This document shows, piece by piece, positions 48,742 to 56,189 of a stretch of DNA of 64,000 bases. This DNA comes from AC-69 sp963751665 (GTDB lineage Bacteria; Actinomycetota; UBA4738; HRBIN12). Under the pieces are notes generated by a model, which saw only the letters and a program-made list of their open reading frames with translations, was not told where the DNA came from and did not search any database. The stretch spans positions 1-64,000 of the forward strand of contig CAVVVF010000009.1 of NCBI GenBank assembly GCA_963751665.1, written 5' to 3'. The number at the start of each line of letters is the position of its first letter. Within the stretch, counting starts at the first letter, position 1. The position numbers and the translations under genes are program-made.

Positions 48742-49650
48742 TTGGTCGTCGCGAAGCTGTTCTTGGATGTGGAGTTCTGGGTCGTCCTGGGTACGTCGCT
48801 ACCCTTGCTGCTCGCGCGGCAGATGTTCTTCCGCAGCAAGGCGCTCGAGGAAGCGCACAAGGAGCTCCAAGATCGAGAACAGGTCCTTCGGGCCCTTTCG
48901 ACTCGCATGGCCGAAGAGCGGCAGGACGAACGGGCTCAGATCGCCGCGTACCTCCACGACGACTTGGCCCAGCTCCTGTTCAAGCTTTCGCTCCAGGTCG
49001 ACATCGCCAAGCGGCATCTCGCGGCGGGCAAGCTCGCTGATGCGGAGAAGACCCTCGAGGAGATCAAGGACACCAAGGGCAAGACCTCGGACCGCATCCG
49101 GGTGCTGATCCGCGATCTGCACCGATCGCCGCTCGGGCGCGCCGGCCTCGAGGAGGCGCTTCATGGCTTCATCTCGGAGGTGGCTCGTGGCTCGGAGGTG
49201 CGGTTCCACACCGACATCTCGGAGGTGGCCCTGCCCGCTCCGATCGCGCTCCTCGTTTACCACATCGCTCGCGAAGGCGTGATGAACGCCCTCAAGCACG
49301 CGCACGCAACGAACGTGTGGCTCACGGCCCAGCAGCTCGGGGACAACGTCGAGCTCGTGCTGAAGGACGACGGCTCCGGGTTCGACTCGGAAGCGCCGGG
49401 ACCCGAGGGGCACTACGGACTGACCATGATGCGCGAACGGGCCACCGTCGGTGGCGGGACGTTCGACATGCAAACGGCGGCCGGCCAGGGGACGACGATC
49501 ACGGTGACGTTCCCAACGTCGTGGCTACAGCAGGAGGAGGTTCCGGGCCAGGAGGCCCAGCCGAGCCGGGCCGATGCTTCCCCCGGTACCACCGCCCCTC
49601 CTCGGGGGGAGCTTGCTCCCCAGTCCGCCCTCGCATCACGGCCACGATGA
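48742..49650 (+). CDS. HisKA_3 (NarL-type) sensor kinase, catalytic half
   Basis: The open frame encodes two last membrane segments, a coiled coil (RSKALEEAHKELQDREQVLR), a HisKA_3 dimerisation domain with the phospho-acceptor in DERAQIAAYLHDDLAQLLFK, and a HATPase_c domain (YHIAREGVMNALKHAHATNV; LKDDGSGFDSE; GHYGLTMMRERATVGGG; TAAGQGTTITVTFP). This is the class that phosphorylates LuxR/NarL-type regulators; none is adjacent. TTG 48742 is an internal start available now, but the natural gene extended upstream through the broken membrane domain. Its last 152 bases overlap the antisense DUF5317 gene. Confidence 0.85.
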   Translation: MVVAKLFLDVEFWVVLGTSLPLLLARQMFFRSKALEEAHKELQDREQVLRALSTRMAEERQDERAQIAAYLHDDLAQLLFKLSLQVDIAKRHLAAGKLADAEKTLEEIKDTKGKTSDRIRVLIRDLHRSPLGRAGLEEALHGFISEVARGSEVRFHTDISEVALPAPIALLVYHIAREGVMNALKHAHATNVWLTAQQLGDNVELVLKDDGSGFDSEAPGPEGHYGLTMMRERATVGGGTFDMQTAAGQGTTITVTFPTSWLQQEEVPGQEAQPSRADASPGTTAPPRGELAPQSALASRPR

Positions 49651-50158
49651 GCCAGGCCAGCCCGGCGTAGACGAACACGTCGCCGACGCTCGCCACCTGC
49701 CCGACGGGCGGCGGGATGGGGATCACGTCCGCGAGCGGCGTCAGGCGATCCGCCGAGGTCATGAGGTGGTGCTTGGCCCCCTCGTCCGCGATGAGAAGCT
49801 TCAACACCTCGGTCTGCCCCGACACCACCAGCGCGTGACGGCTCACCGGCATCCCGCCGTTCGCGATGACGACCACGGCGTTCAGGGCGAGCCCCACCAA
49901 CAGGAGCTGCATCCCGATGATCCGGATGTTGAGCCCGGCAAAGAGCAGCAAGAGCAGGTATGAGGCTCCCAGGACCGCCATCCGCACCAGGAAGTCCGTG
50001 CCGTGGCGGGCGTCGGGGAGCGGGAGCGCCTGCAGCCCCAGCCCGATGGGGGCGAGCCACCAGTACCTCAGGTGCAGCCGTTCGAAGCCGCGTAGCCGTC
50101 CTCCAACCAGGTACCCGATGAGCACCGACAGCAGGATGACGGAGAGGAAGAGGATCAT
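49499..50158 (-). CDS. DUF5317 membrane protein
   Basis: The 219-residue protein has about five membrane segments (LFLSVILLSVLIGYLVGG, WWLAPIGLGLQALPLP, LGASYLLLLLFAGLN, MQLLLVGLALNAVVVIANGG and VFVYAGLAWLIVAVM). NGGMPVSRHAL followed by KHHLMTSADRLTPLADVIPI matches the DUF5317 pattern, found mostly in actinobacteria and Firmicutes-type genomes. Function unknown. The C-terminal 50 residues are Pro/Gly-rich and lie antisense to the kinase end; the functional part stops near GRTGEQ. Start ATG 50158. Confidence 0.75.
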   Translation of the reverse strand: MILFLSVILLSVLIGYLVGGRLRGFERLHLRYWWLAPIGLGLQALPLPDARHGTDFLVRMAVLGASYLLLLLFAGLNIRIIGMQLLLVGLALNAVVVIANGGMPVSRHALVVSGQTEVLKLLIADEGAKHHLMTSADRLTPLADVIPIPPPVGQVASVGDVFVYAGLAWLIVAVMRGRTGEQAPPEEGRWYRGKHRPGSAGPPGPEPPPAVATTLGTSP

Positions 50159-50250
50159 GCCCGGTCCAATGTGCGGGAGTGCCTGGATTCTCCCCCGGCC
50201 GACCCACCACGTCCAGCGGGCGCCGAGGGCCGCCCGCTAGCATCGCGCCC

Positions 50251-51915
50251 ATGGCCCGGATGGTGCCCTTCCCCATGCTTCCCACGGACAGTGCAGCCGA
50301 ACGGCGGCTGTACGAGGGGTTCCTCCGCCAGCTCGACGACCAGTACGTCGTCTATCACAGCGTCGACTGGGTGTTGGCCGGCCGGGATGGTCCGATCCAG
50401 GGGGAGGCCGACTTCGTCATCGCCCACCCCGAGGACGGCGTCCTGGTCGTCGAGGCGAAAGGGGGCTCGCTCGCCTACGACCCGCAGACCAAGCGCTGGA
50501 GCCAGTCCGGCCGCTCGGGGAGGCACCTCCTCGACGAGGACCCCTTCCACCAGGCCGCCGACGAGATGCACTCGCTCGTGCAGATCCTTTCGGCCCAGCC
50601 GGGCTGGGAACGGTGGAAGCCGTCCTACGGGTACGGGGTCGCCTTCCCCGACGGCATCTACGACGAGAGGGCGCACCCTGCGGCGCCGCCGGAGGTGGCC
50701 ATCGATCGCGACGACATGGAGCGGCTGGCCGAGCGCGTTCCCGAGGTGATGCGGTTCTGGCGCCGGGGAGGCCGCAGGTTCGGCTCGGAGGGGATGGACG
50801 CCCTGGCCACGGCTCTGGGTTTCCGGGTGGAGATCCGAACGCCCCTCTCGGTCCGGTTCGGCGAGGAGGACCGGAAGATCGTCGAGCTCACGAACGATCA
50901 GGCCTGGATCCTGAGCTTCGTGGCCCATCGCAAGCGCGCGGCCGTCACTGGCCCGGCCGGAGGAGGCAAGACGCTGCTGGCCATCCAGCTCTCGAAGCGC
51001 CTTGCGGCGGAGGGCCATCGAACGCTGCTCACGTGCTTCAACCGGCGTCTGGGCGAATACCTGAGGGAATCCACCGAAGGAGTCGAGGGCCTCGACGTGG
51101 CCCATTTCCACGAGGTCTGCGTCCGGGTGGCCAAGGAGGCCGGATTCCAACTCCCGCAGGACTCGGTGGAGCCGGGCTCGGATTTCTTCGAGCACGAGCT
51201 CCCCGAGTTGCTGGGACGCGCGGCCCGCAAGCTCGGCCCTCGGTACGACGCCATCGTGGTGGACGAGGCGCAGGACTTCCGGGAGTGGTGGTGGCCGGCA
51301 CTTCTCTCCCTGCACCGGGATCCCGTCGACGGGATGCTCTACCTGTTCGCCGACGACAACCAGAACCTCTACGGAGGCGCACTGCCGCTCGGCCCAGAGC
51401 TTCGTGTGCCTCCTCTCCCGACCAACCTGCGGAACACGCAGGCCATCCATGAGTTCGTCTCGGTCTTCTACCGGGGCGAGGGGAAGCCGACGGCGAAAGG
51501 GCCGGCCGGACGGCCACCACAGATCCTGGGCTATCGGGACGACGACGATCTGGCGCACGTCCTCGCGGTCGTGCTGGGCGACCTGGTGGAGGGGGAGAAG
51601 GTCCCCCTCGGAGACATCGTTGTGCTCACGCCTTCGGGCAAGGAGAAGAGCCGGTTGCGCAGCCGTGGAAGCGTCGACGGCTTCCGGCTGTCCGACACCC
51701 CGGAGCCGGGGTCCGTCCTCGCGACCAGCGTCCACGGGTTCAAAGGGTTGGAGCGTCCCGTGGTGATCCTCGCCGAGCTGGACGACAAGCCTCGAGAGGA
51801 CCTGGCCCGATATCTGTACGTCGGAGGCTCCCGGGCTCGCAACCATCTCATCGTCCTGGCGGCGGAACCGGTGGCCAAGGAGCTGCGGCAGTTGGCGGGG
51901 GTCACCGGGCCCTGA
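50251..51915 (+). CDS. NERD domain-SF1 helicase
   Basis: The 554-residue protein fuses an N-terminal NERD (nuclease-related) domain with an SF1 helicase/ATPase. The NERD region (residues 1-110) shows the PD-(D/E)xK-like pattern GEADFVIAHPEDGVLVVEAK with Asp, Glu and Lys in register. The ATPase has Walker A GPAGGGKTLLAIQLS, Walker B IVVDEAQDFREWW, DDNQNLYGG and the motif VI-like YLYVGGSRARNHLIV. Most of helicase domain 2 is reduced compared with UvrD. Such proteins may act in DNA repair or anti-phage nuclease-helicase systems. ATG 50251 follows the divergent DUF5317 gene. Confidence 0.82.
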   Translation: MARMVPFPMLPTDSAAERRLYEGFLRQLDDQYVVYHSVDWVLAGRDGPIQGEADFVIAHPEDGVLVVEAKGGSLAYDPQTKRWSQSGRSGRHLLDEDPFHQAADEMHSLVQILSAQPGWERWKPSYGYGVAFPDGIYDERAHPAAPPEVAIDRDDMERLAERVPEVMRFWRRGGRRFGSEGMDALATALGFRVEIRTPLSVRFGEEDRKIVELTNDQAWILSFVAHRKRAAVTGPAGGGKTLLAIQLSKRLAAEGHRTLLTCFNRRLGEYLRESTEGVEGLDVAHFHEVCVRVAKEAGFQLPQDSVEPGSDFFEHELPELLGRAARKLGPRYDAIVVDEAQDFREWWWPALLSLHRDPVDGMLYLFADDNQNLYGGALPLGPELRVPPLPTNLRNTQAIHEFVSVFYRGEGKPTAKGPAGRPPQILGYRDDDDLAHVLAVVLGDLVEGEKVPLGDIVVLTPSGKEKSRLRSRGSVDGFRLSDTPEPGSVLATSVHGFKGLERPVVILAELDDKPREDLARYLYVGGSRARNHLIVLAAEPVAKELRQLAGVTGP

Positions 51916-51934
51916 GCGACCGTACAGTGGCTGC

Positions 51935-52783
51935 ATGACCCGGGATGCCGGCTACTTCGGCCCGGACAGCGTCTCCTGGCAGGTCCATCGGGAGGTCACG
52001 GTCCTGTTCGGCGGGGCCCGCGCGGTCCTGATGCAGGCGGCGCACCCGCTCGTGATCGCCGGCGCGCGCGAGACCGGCTTCTACGAGCGGAACCCTTGGA
52101 AGCGGCTCCAGCGCACACTGATGCTGACCTACGCGATCACGTTCGGGTCCAAGGCCGAGGCGCACGCGGCGGCCGATCGGATCAACGAGGTCCATGCCCG
52201 GATCAAGGGCATCGACCCGGTGACCGGGCTCGCCTACGACGCCCTCGATCCCCAGCTGCTGCTGTGGGTCCACGCGTGCCTGGTCGACAGCGCTCTGCTG
52301 TTCGAGGAGCTCACGGTGGGCAGGCTTGACGATGCGGGCCGCCAGCGGTTCCACGAGGAGCAGATGCTGGCCGGGGAGCTGGTGCGCATCCCGCGGGAGG
52401 TCATCCCTCCGACGGTCCCGGAGCTTCGGTCTTACATGCAGGGCGTAATGGACAGCGGGATCCTGCAGCCGACGGAGGCCGCTGGGCGCGTTGCGCAGCT
52501 GTTCCAGAACCCTCCGAGGGAAGCCGAGTGGCGGCCGGTGCTTCGTGGCGTGTCGTGGCTGGCGTTCTCCACGCTCCCGCCCGAGCTCCGCGAGATGTAC
52601 GGCATCTCCGTTGGCTCGGCCAAGCGGGCAGCGGTGGCCGCGACATTGGCTGCCGTGCGAGCCCTGCGGCCGCTCCTCCCCCCGCGGTACCGATACATCG
52701 CCCCCTATCAGGAGTGGCGCCGTGCCGTGGTCGGCGGTTCGCAGGCGCAGGCCGCGCGCGGGGCGTCCACGGAGGCTGAATAG
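51935..52783 (+). CDS. DUF2236/MpaB-type oxygenase-like protein
   Basis: The 282-residue helical protein matches the ER-bound oxygenase MpaB/latex-clearing (DUF2236) family. LFGGARAVLMQAAHPLVIAG near the start and LLWVHACLVDSALLFEE in the middle contain the histidines (AAHP and WVHA) that bind b-type heme in characterised relatives. AYDALDPQL and FSTLPPELREMYGI are also typical. A copper/heme oxidase role is plausible but substrate is unknown. It begins 19 bases after the helicase stop and is followed closely by a HAD phosphatase. Confidence 0.85.
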   Translation: MTRDAGYFGPDSVSWQVHREVTVLFGGARAVLMQAAHPLVIAGARETGFYERNPWKRLQRTLMLTYAITFGSKAEAHAAADRINEVHARIKGIDPVTGLAYDALDPQLLLWVHACLVDSALLFEELTVGRLDDAGRQRFHEEQMLAGELVRIPREVIPPTVPELRSYMQGVMDSGILQPTEAAGRVAQLFQNPPREAEWRPVLRGVSWLAFSTLPPELREMYGISVGSAKRAAVAATLAAVRALRPLLPPRYRYIAPYQEWRRAVVGGSQAQAARGASTEAE

Positions 52784-52793
52784 ACTTCTCGCC

Positions 52794-53570
52794 GTGGACG
52801 GGATCGACGGCGTCCTGCTCGACATCGACGGCGTCCTCGTCGTGTCGTGGGAGCAGATCCCCGGCGCGGCGGAGACGGTCGGTTGGCTGCGAGCGCAGGG
52901 GATGCCCTTCCGGCTGATCACCAACACGACCACGCACAGCCGACACGGGCTGGCCAGTGTCCTTCGGGACGCCGGGATCGACGTCGAGGGCGAGGACGTC
53001 GTGACGGCGGTGGTGATGACCGGTTCGTACCTTCGATCCCATCACCCGGGGGCGAAGGTGTTCCTGCTCTCCGACGGCGATCCCACCGACGATCTGCCGG
53101 GCGTGGAGCTGGTCGAGGACGGTGCCGACGTGGTGGTGATCGGCGGTGCGGGGACGGACTTCAGCTACGAGCGGCTGAACCGGGCCTTCGGGATGCTGAT
53201 GGCCGGCGCCGTCCTCGTCGGCATGCACCGCAACATGTACTGGCGGACGAAGGAAGGCCTCCAGCTCGACGGCGGAGCGTTCATCGCGGGCCTGGAGGAG
53301 GCCACGGGGCGGAAGGCGGTGGTGTGCGGGAAGCCGTCCCCGACGTTCTTCCACGAGGCCGTGGGGATGTTGGGGACGCCGTCCGAGCGTACGGCGATGG
53401 TCGGCGACGACATCGTGAACGACGTGCTCGGCGCGCAGTCGGCGGGGCTCGTGGGGATCCTGGTCCGGACCGGGAAGTTCATACCCACGGATCTGGAGCG
53501 GCCTTCCGGCAAGCCGGATCACGTCATCGACTCCATCGCCGACCTCCCTCGATCCCTCCGCCCGTCGTAG
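52794..53570 (+). CDS. HAD-IIA (NagD-like) phosphatase
   Basis: This 258-residue protein has the HAD motifs VLLDIDGVLVVSWEQIPGAA, then PFRLITNTTTHSRHGLASVL, KPSPTFFHEAV and AMVGDDIVNDVLGAQSAG, and the C2-type cap of the NagD/HDHD2 group. It may hydrolyse small sugar or nucleotide phosphates, or phospho-lysine/histidine as reported for LHPP/HDHD2 relatives. GTG 52794 is the first start in the conserved frame. It lies in a tight co-directional group (DUF2236, this, molybdo-oxidoreductase, methyltransferase). Confidence 0.88.
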   Translation: MDGIDGVLLDIDGVLVVSWEQIPGAAETVGWLRAQGMPFRLITNTTTHSRHGLASVLRDAGIDVEGEDVVTAVVMTGSYLRSHHPGAKVFLLSDGDPTDDLPGVELVEDGADVVVIGGAGTDFSYERLNRAFGMLMAGAVLVGMHRNMYWRTKEGLQLDGGAFIAGLEEATGRKAVVCGKPSPTFFHEAVGMLGTPSERTAMVGDDIVNDVLGAQSAGLVGILVRTGKFIPTDLERPSGKPDHVIDSIADLPRSLRPS

Positions 53571-53579
53571 GCTCGCCCG

Positions 53580-54596
53580 GTGGGGCTGCAACGCTTCCCC
53601 GCGGGCCGCAGGACCAACCTCGCCCTGCTCGTGCTGCTCGGCGTGGTGCTCCTGACCGGGGCGCTCGCGTTCGCGATCGGCGCGGGGTGGGGCCGGTGGG
53701 TCGCGATCGGGCATGGCGTCGCGGGGGTCGCGATCGTCCTGCTCGGTCCATGGAAGTCGGCGATCTCGGTCCGCGGGTTCAGCAAGCGGGGGCCGGCCTC
53801 GTGGCCGTCGATTGCCCTGGCCCTCCTGGTGGTGACCGCGGTGGTCACAGGCGTCATGCACGCCACCGGTCTTCTCCGAGGGGTCGATCTGATGCGGGTC
53901 CACGTCGGAGCGGCGGTTGCGTCGATCCCTTTGGCCGTGTGGCACATCGTGGCACGACCGGTGAGGCCGAGGAGGACCGACCTGTCGCGGCGGGCACTGC
54001 TCCGGGGCGGCGTGCTCCTCGGCGGGTCCGTCGCGGCGTACGGGGCGATGGAGGGCCTGGTCCGGGCGACGTCGCTGCCCGGAGCCGACCGCAGGTTCAC
54101 CGGCTCGTATGAGGCGGCCTCGTTCCACCCCGGAGCCATGCCGGTAACGCAATGGCTGAACGACTCGGTGCCTCATGTGGATACGGATGCGTGGCGCCTG
54201 AAGATCACAACTCCCGGGGGCGAGCGCACGGTCACGTTCGAGGAGCTCTCTGCCTTCCAGGACCGGGTCCGGGTGACGCTCGACTGCACGGGCGGCTGGT
54301 TCTCCGAGCAGGACTGGGAGGGCGTGCTGCTGTGGAGGCTGCTCGGCGATGTCGGCGAGGCTCGGAGCGTCGGCGTTGGATCGCTTACCGGGTACGGCCG
54401 GCGCTTCCCCGTCACCGACGCGCGCGGCCTGTTGCTGGCCAGCCGCGTGGGCGGGCAGCCGCTCTCCGCCGGGCACGGGGCTCCGGTCAGGCTGGTCGCT
54501 CCGGGCCGCCGGGGGTTCTGGTGGGTGAAATGGGTGGACACGGTCGAAGCCGGCTCCACGCCGTGGTGGTGGCAGTCGCCCTTCCCGCTCACATGA
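53580..54596 (+). CDS. Heme-membrane/molybdopterin oxidoreductase fusion
   Basis: The 338-residue protein joins four N-terminal membrane helices to a sulfite-oxidase-type molybdopterin domain. The helices hold histidines (VAIGHGVAG, GVMHATG, MRVHVGAA, AVWHIVARP) placed as for b-type heme, like YedZ/MsrQ. A twin-Arg-like RRALLRGGVLLGG segment precedes the periplasmic domain, which has VTLDCTGGWFSEQDWEGVLL (the cofactor-ligating Cys) and the end VDTVEAGSTPWWWQ. This is the MsrP-MsrQ pair in one chain, though only about half the usual molybdo domain length is present. Starts at GTG 53580. Substrate unknown. Confidence 0.8.
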   Translation: MGLQRFPAGRRTNLALLVLLGVVLLTGALAFAIGAGWGRWVAIGHGVAGVAIVLLGPWKSAISVRGFSKRGPASWPSIALALLVVTAVVTGVMHATGLLRGVDLMRVHVGAAVASIPLAVWHIVARPVRPRRTDLSRRALLRGGVLLGGSVAAYGAMEGLVRATSLPGADRRFTGSYEAASFHPGAMPVTQWLNDSVPHVDTDAWRLKITTPGGERTVTFEELSAFQDRVRVTLDCTGGWFSEQDWEGVLLWRLLGDVGEARSVGVGSLTGYGRRFPVTDARGLLLASRVGGQPLSAGHGAPVRLVAPGRRGFWWVKWVDTVEAGSTPWWWQSPFPLT

Positions 54597-54636
54597 GCCG
54601 GTAGCTGTACCCCTCGCGGCGTAGTCTCACCACCTG

Positions 54637-55368
54637 ATGGCATCGCAGCGCACGCGGTTCGCCAAGCAGCTCTTCGGGGCGATCGCGCCCGAGTACGACC
54701 GGATGGGCGCGGTCCTCTCGCTCGGCCAGGAGCTTCGATGGCGCCGGTTCCTCGTGTCCAGGGTGAACGCCATCCCCGGGTCGTGGGTCCTGGACGTCGC
54801 CACCGGGACGGGGCTGGTGGCTCGGGAGCTGGCCAGGCGGCGCAACGTCCGCATCGTGGGGCTGGACCAGAGCGAGCCCATGCTGCGGCGTGGGGTCGAG
54901 GCGGTGGAGAAGGAGGGCCTGGAGGGCCGCATCTCGTTCGTCCTGGGGCAGGCGGAGCGGTTGCCGTTCCCGGACGAGGCCTTCGACTCGGTCACCTTCA
55001 CCTACCTGCTGCGCTACGTGGACGACCCGCAGGCCACGCTGGCCGAGCTGGCCCGGGTGCTCCGGCCTGGCGGCGTCCTCGCCAGCCTCGAGTTCCATGT
55101 TCCGCAGAACCCGTACGCGCACCTGGGATGGAGGGCCTATACGCGTACGGTGATGCCCGCGGTGGGGTGGGTGGCATCCAACGCATGGCAGCGGACGGGT
55201 CGGTTCCTGGGTCCGAGCATCGAGCGTCTCTACGAGCGTTACCCTCTGCCGGTCCAGATCCGGATGTGGCAGGAGGCCGGGATCAGCAGGGTTCGGAGCC
55301 GGCCGATGGGACTGGGAGCCGGCATCGTCATCTGGGGAGTGAAGCGCACGGCGGTGACGGGTGTCTGA
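54637..55368 (+). CDS. MenG/UbiE-like methyltransferase
   Basis: This 243-residue SAM methyltransferase resembles the demethylmenaquinone methyltransferase family. FGAIAPEYDRMGAVLSLGQE near the start matches the family opening (YDxxNxxLSxG), followed by the SAM motif VLDVATGTGLVARELARR, GLDQSEPMLRRGVEA, FPDEAFDSVTFTYLLRYVDD and RVLRPGGVLASLEF. It likely completes menaquinone synthesis, although a paralogue acting on another lipid cannot be excluded. Its stop overlaps the GTG of a UbiA-like membrane protein by eight bases. Confidence 0.82.
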   Translation: MASQRTRFAKQLFGAIAPEYDRMGAVLSLGQELRWRRFLVSRVNAIPGSWVLDVATGTGLVARELARRRNVRIVGLDQSEPMLRRGVEAVEKEGLEGRISFVLGQAERLPFPDEAFDSVTFTYLLRYVDDPQATLAELARVLRPGGVLASLEFHVPQNPYAHLGWRAYTRTVMPAVGWVASNAWQRTGRFLGPSIERLYERYPLPVQIRMWQEAGISRVRSRPMGLGAGIVIWGVKRTAVTGV

Positions 55369-56095
55369 GCGGGCCGAGGGCCCGGCGTTCTACGCGCTCG
55401 CGCCCGGCGGATGGCGGGACTACTGGACGCTGCTGCACCCGCCGTACACGCTGTGGCACCTGTCGTACGTGGCCATCGGGGCGTCGCTGGCGTCCGAGCT
55501 GAACGGGAGGTGGCTTGCGGAGAGCCTCGTCGCGTTCTTCCTGGGGATGGGATTGGCCGCGCACGCGCTGGACGAATTGCACGGCCGGCCGCTCTCGACC
55601 CGGATCCCCGACCGCGTGCTGTGGGCGATCGCGATCGCCGGGCTCGCCGGCGCCATCGCGCTCGGGATCGATGGCGTGATCGAGATCAGTCGGTGGCTGG
55701 TCGCGTTCATCGCGTTCGGCGGGTTCATCGTGGTGGCATACAACCTGGAGCCGTTCGGAGGCTGGTTCCACTCGGACCTGTGGTTCGCTCTCGCATGGGG
55801 GGCGTTCCCCGCGCTGACCGGGTTCTTCGCCCAGACCGGGCGGGTCACGTGGCCCGCTGTGGTGGTCGCTTTGGCGTGCGCTGCGCTGTCCGCAGCGCAG
55901 CGCACGCTCTCGACGCCGGTCAGGCGATTGCGGCGGCATGTCCGGTCCGTGTCGGGGGAGCTCACGCTCGCGGACGGGAGCGCGGAGGCGCTCGACGCCT
56001 CCGCGCTCCGCCGAGCCCCCGAGGGCGCGCTCCGGTATCTCTCGCTGGCGATGGTGCTGCTGGCCGTGGGCCTGGTCGCGGCCCGCCTGTCCTGA
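55361..56095 (+). CDS. UbiA-like integral membrane protein
   Basis: The 244-residue protein has about seven membrane segments, including LWAIAIAGLAGAIALGI, WLVAFIAFGGFIVVAYNLE and LSLAMVLLAVGLVAA. LHPPYTLWHLSYVAIGASLA and AAHALDELHGRPLSTRIPDR resemble the first prenyl-binding loop of UbiA prenyltransferases, but the NDxxDxxxD motif is reduced to HALDELHGR. I therefore call it UbiA-like without assuming prenyl transfer. Overlap with the methyltransferase suggests they act on the same lipid or quinone. Confidence 0.6.
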   Translation: MSERAEGPAFYALAPGGWRDYWTLLHPPYTLWHLSYVAIGASLASELNGRWLAESLVAFFLGMGLAAHALDELHGRPLSTRIPDRVLWAIAIAGLAGAIALGIDGVIEISRWLVAFIAFGGFIVVAYNLEPFGGWFHSDLWFALAWGAFPALTGFFAQTGRVTWPAVVVALACAALSAAQRTLSTPVRRLRRHVRSVSGELTLADGSAEALDASALRRAPEGALRYLSLAMVLLAVGLVAARLS

Positions 56096-56189
56096 AAGCA
56101 CCAAGTCCGCGGTGTGACTTTCGCAGCGCCGACGGGCGGCGGATAATACGCCTCGCCCGCGGCCACACGCTTTTCCGAGAGGGGGGCAC

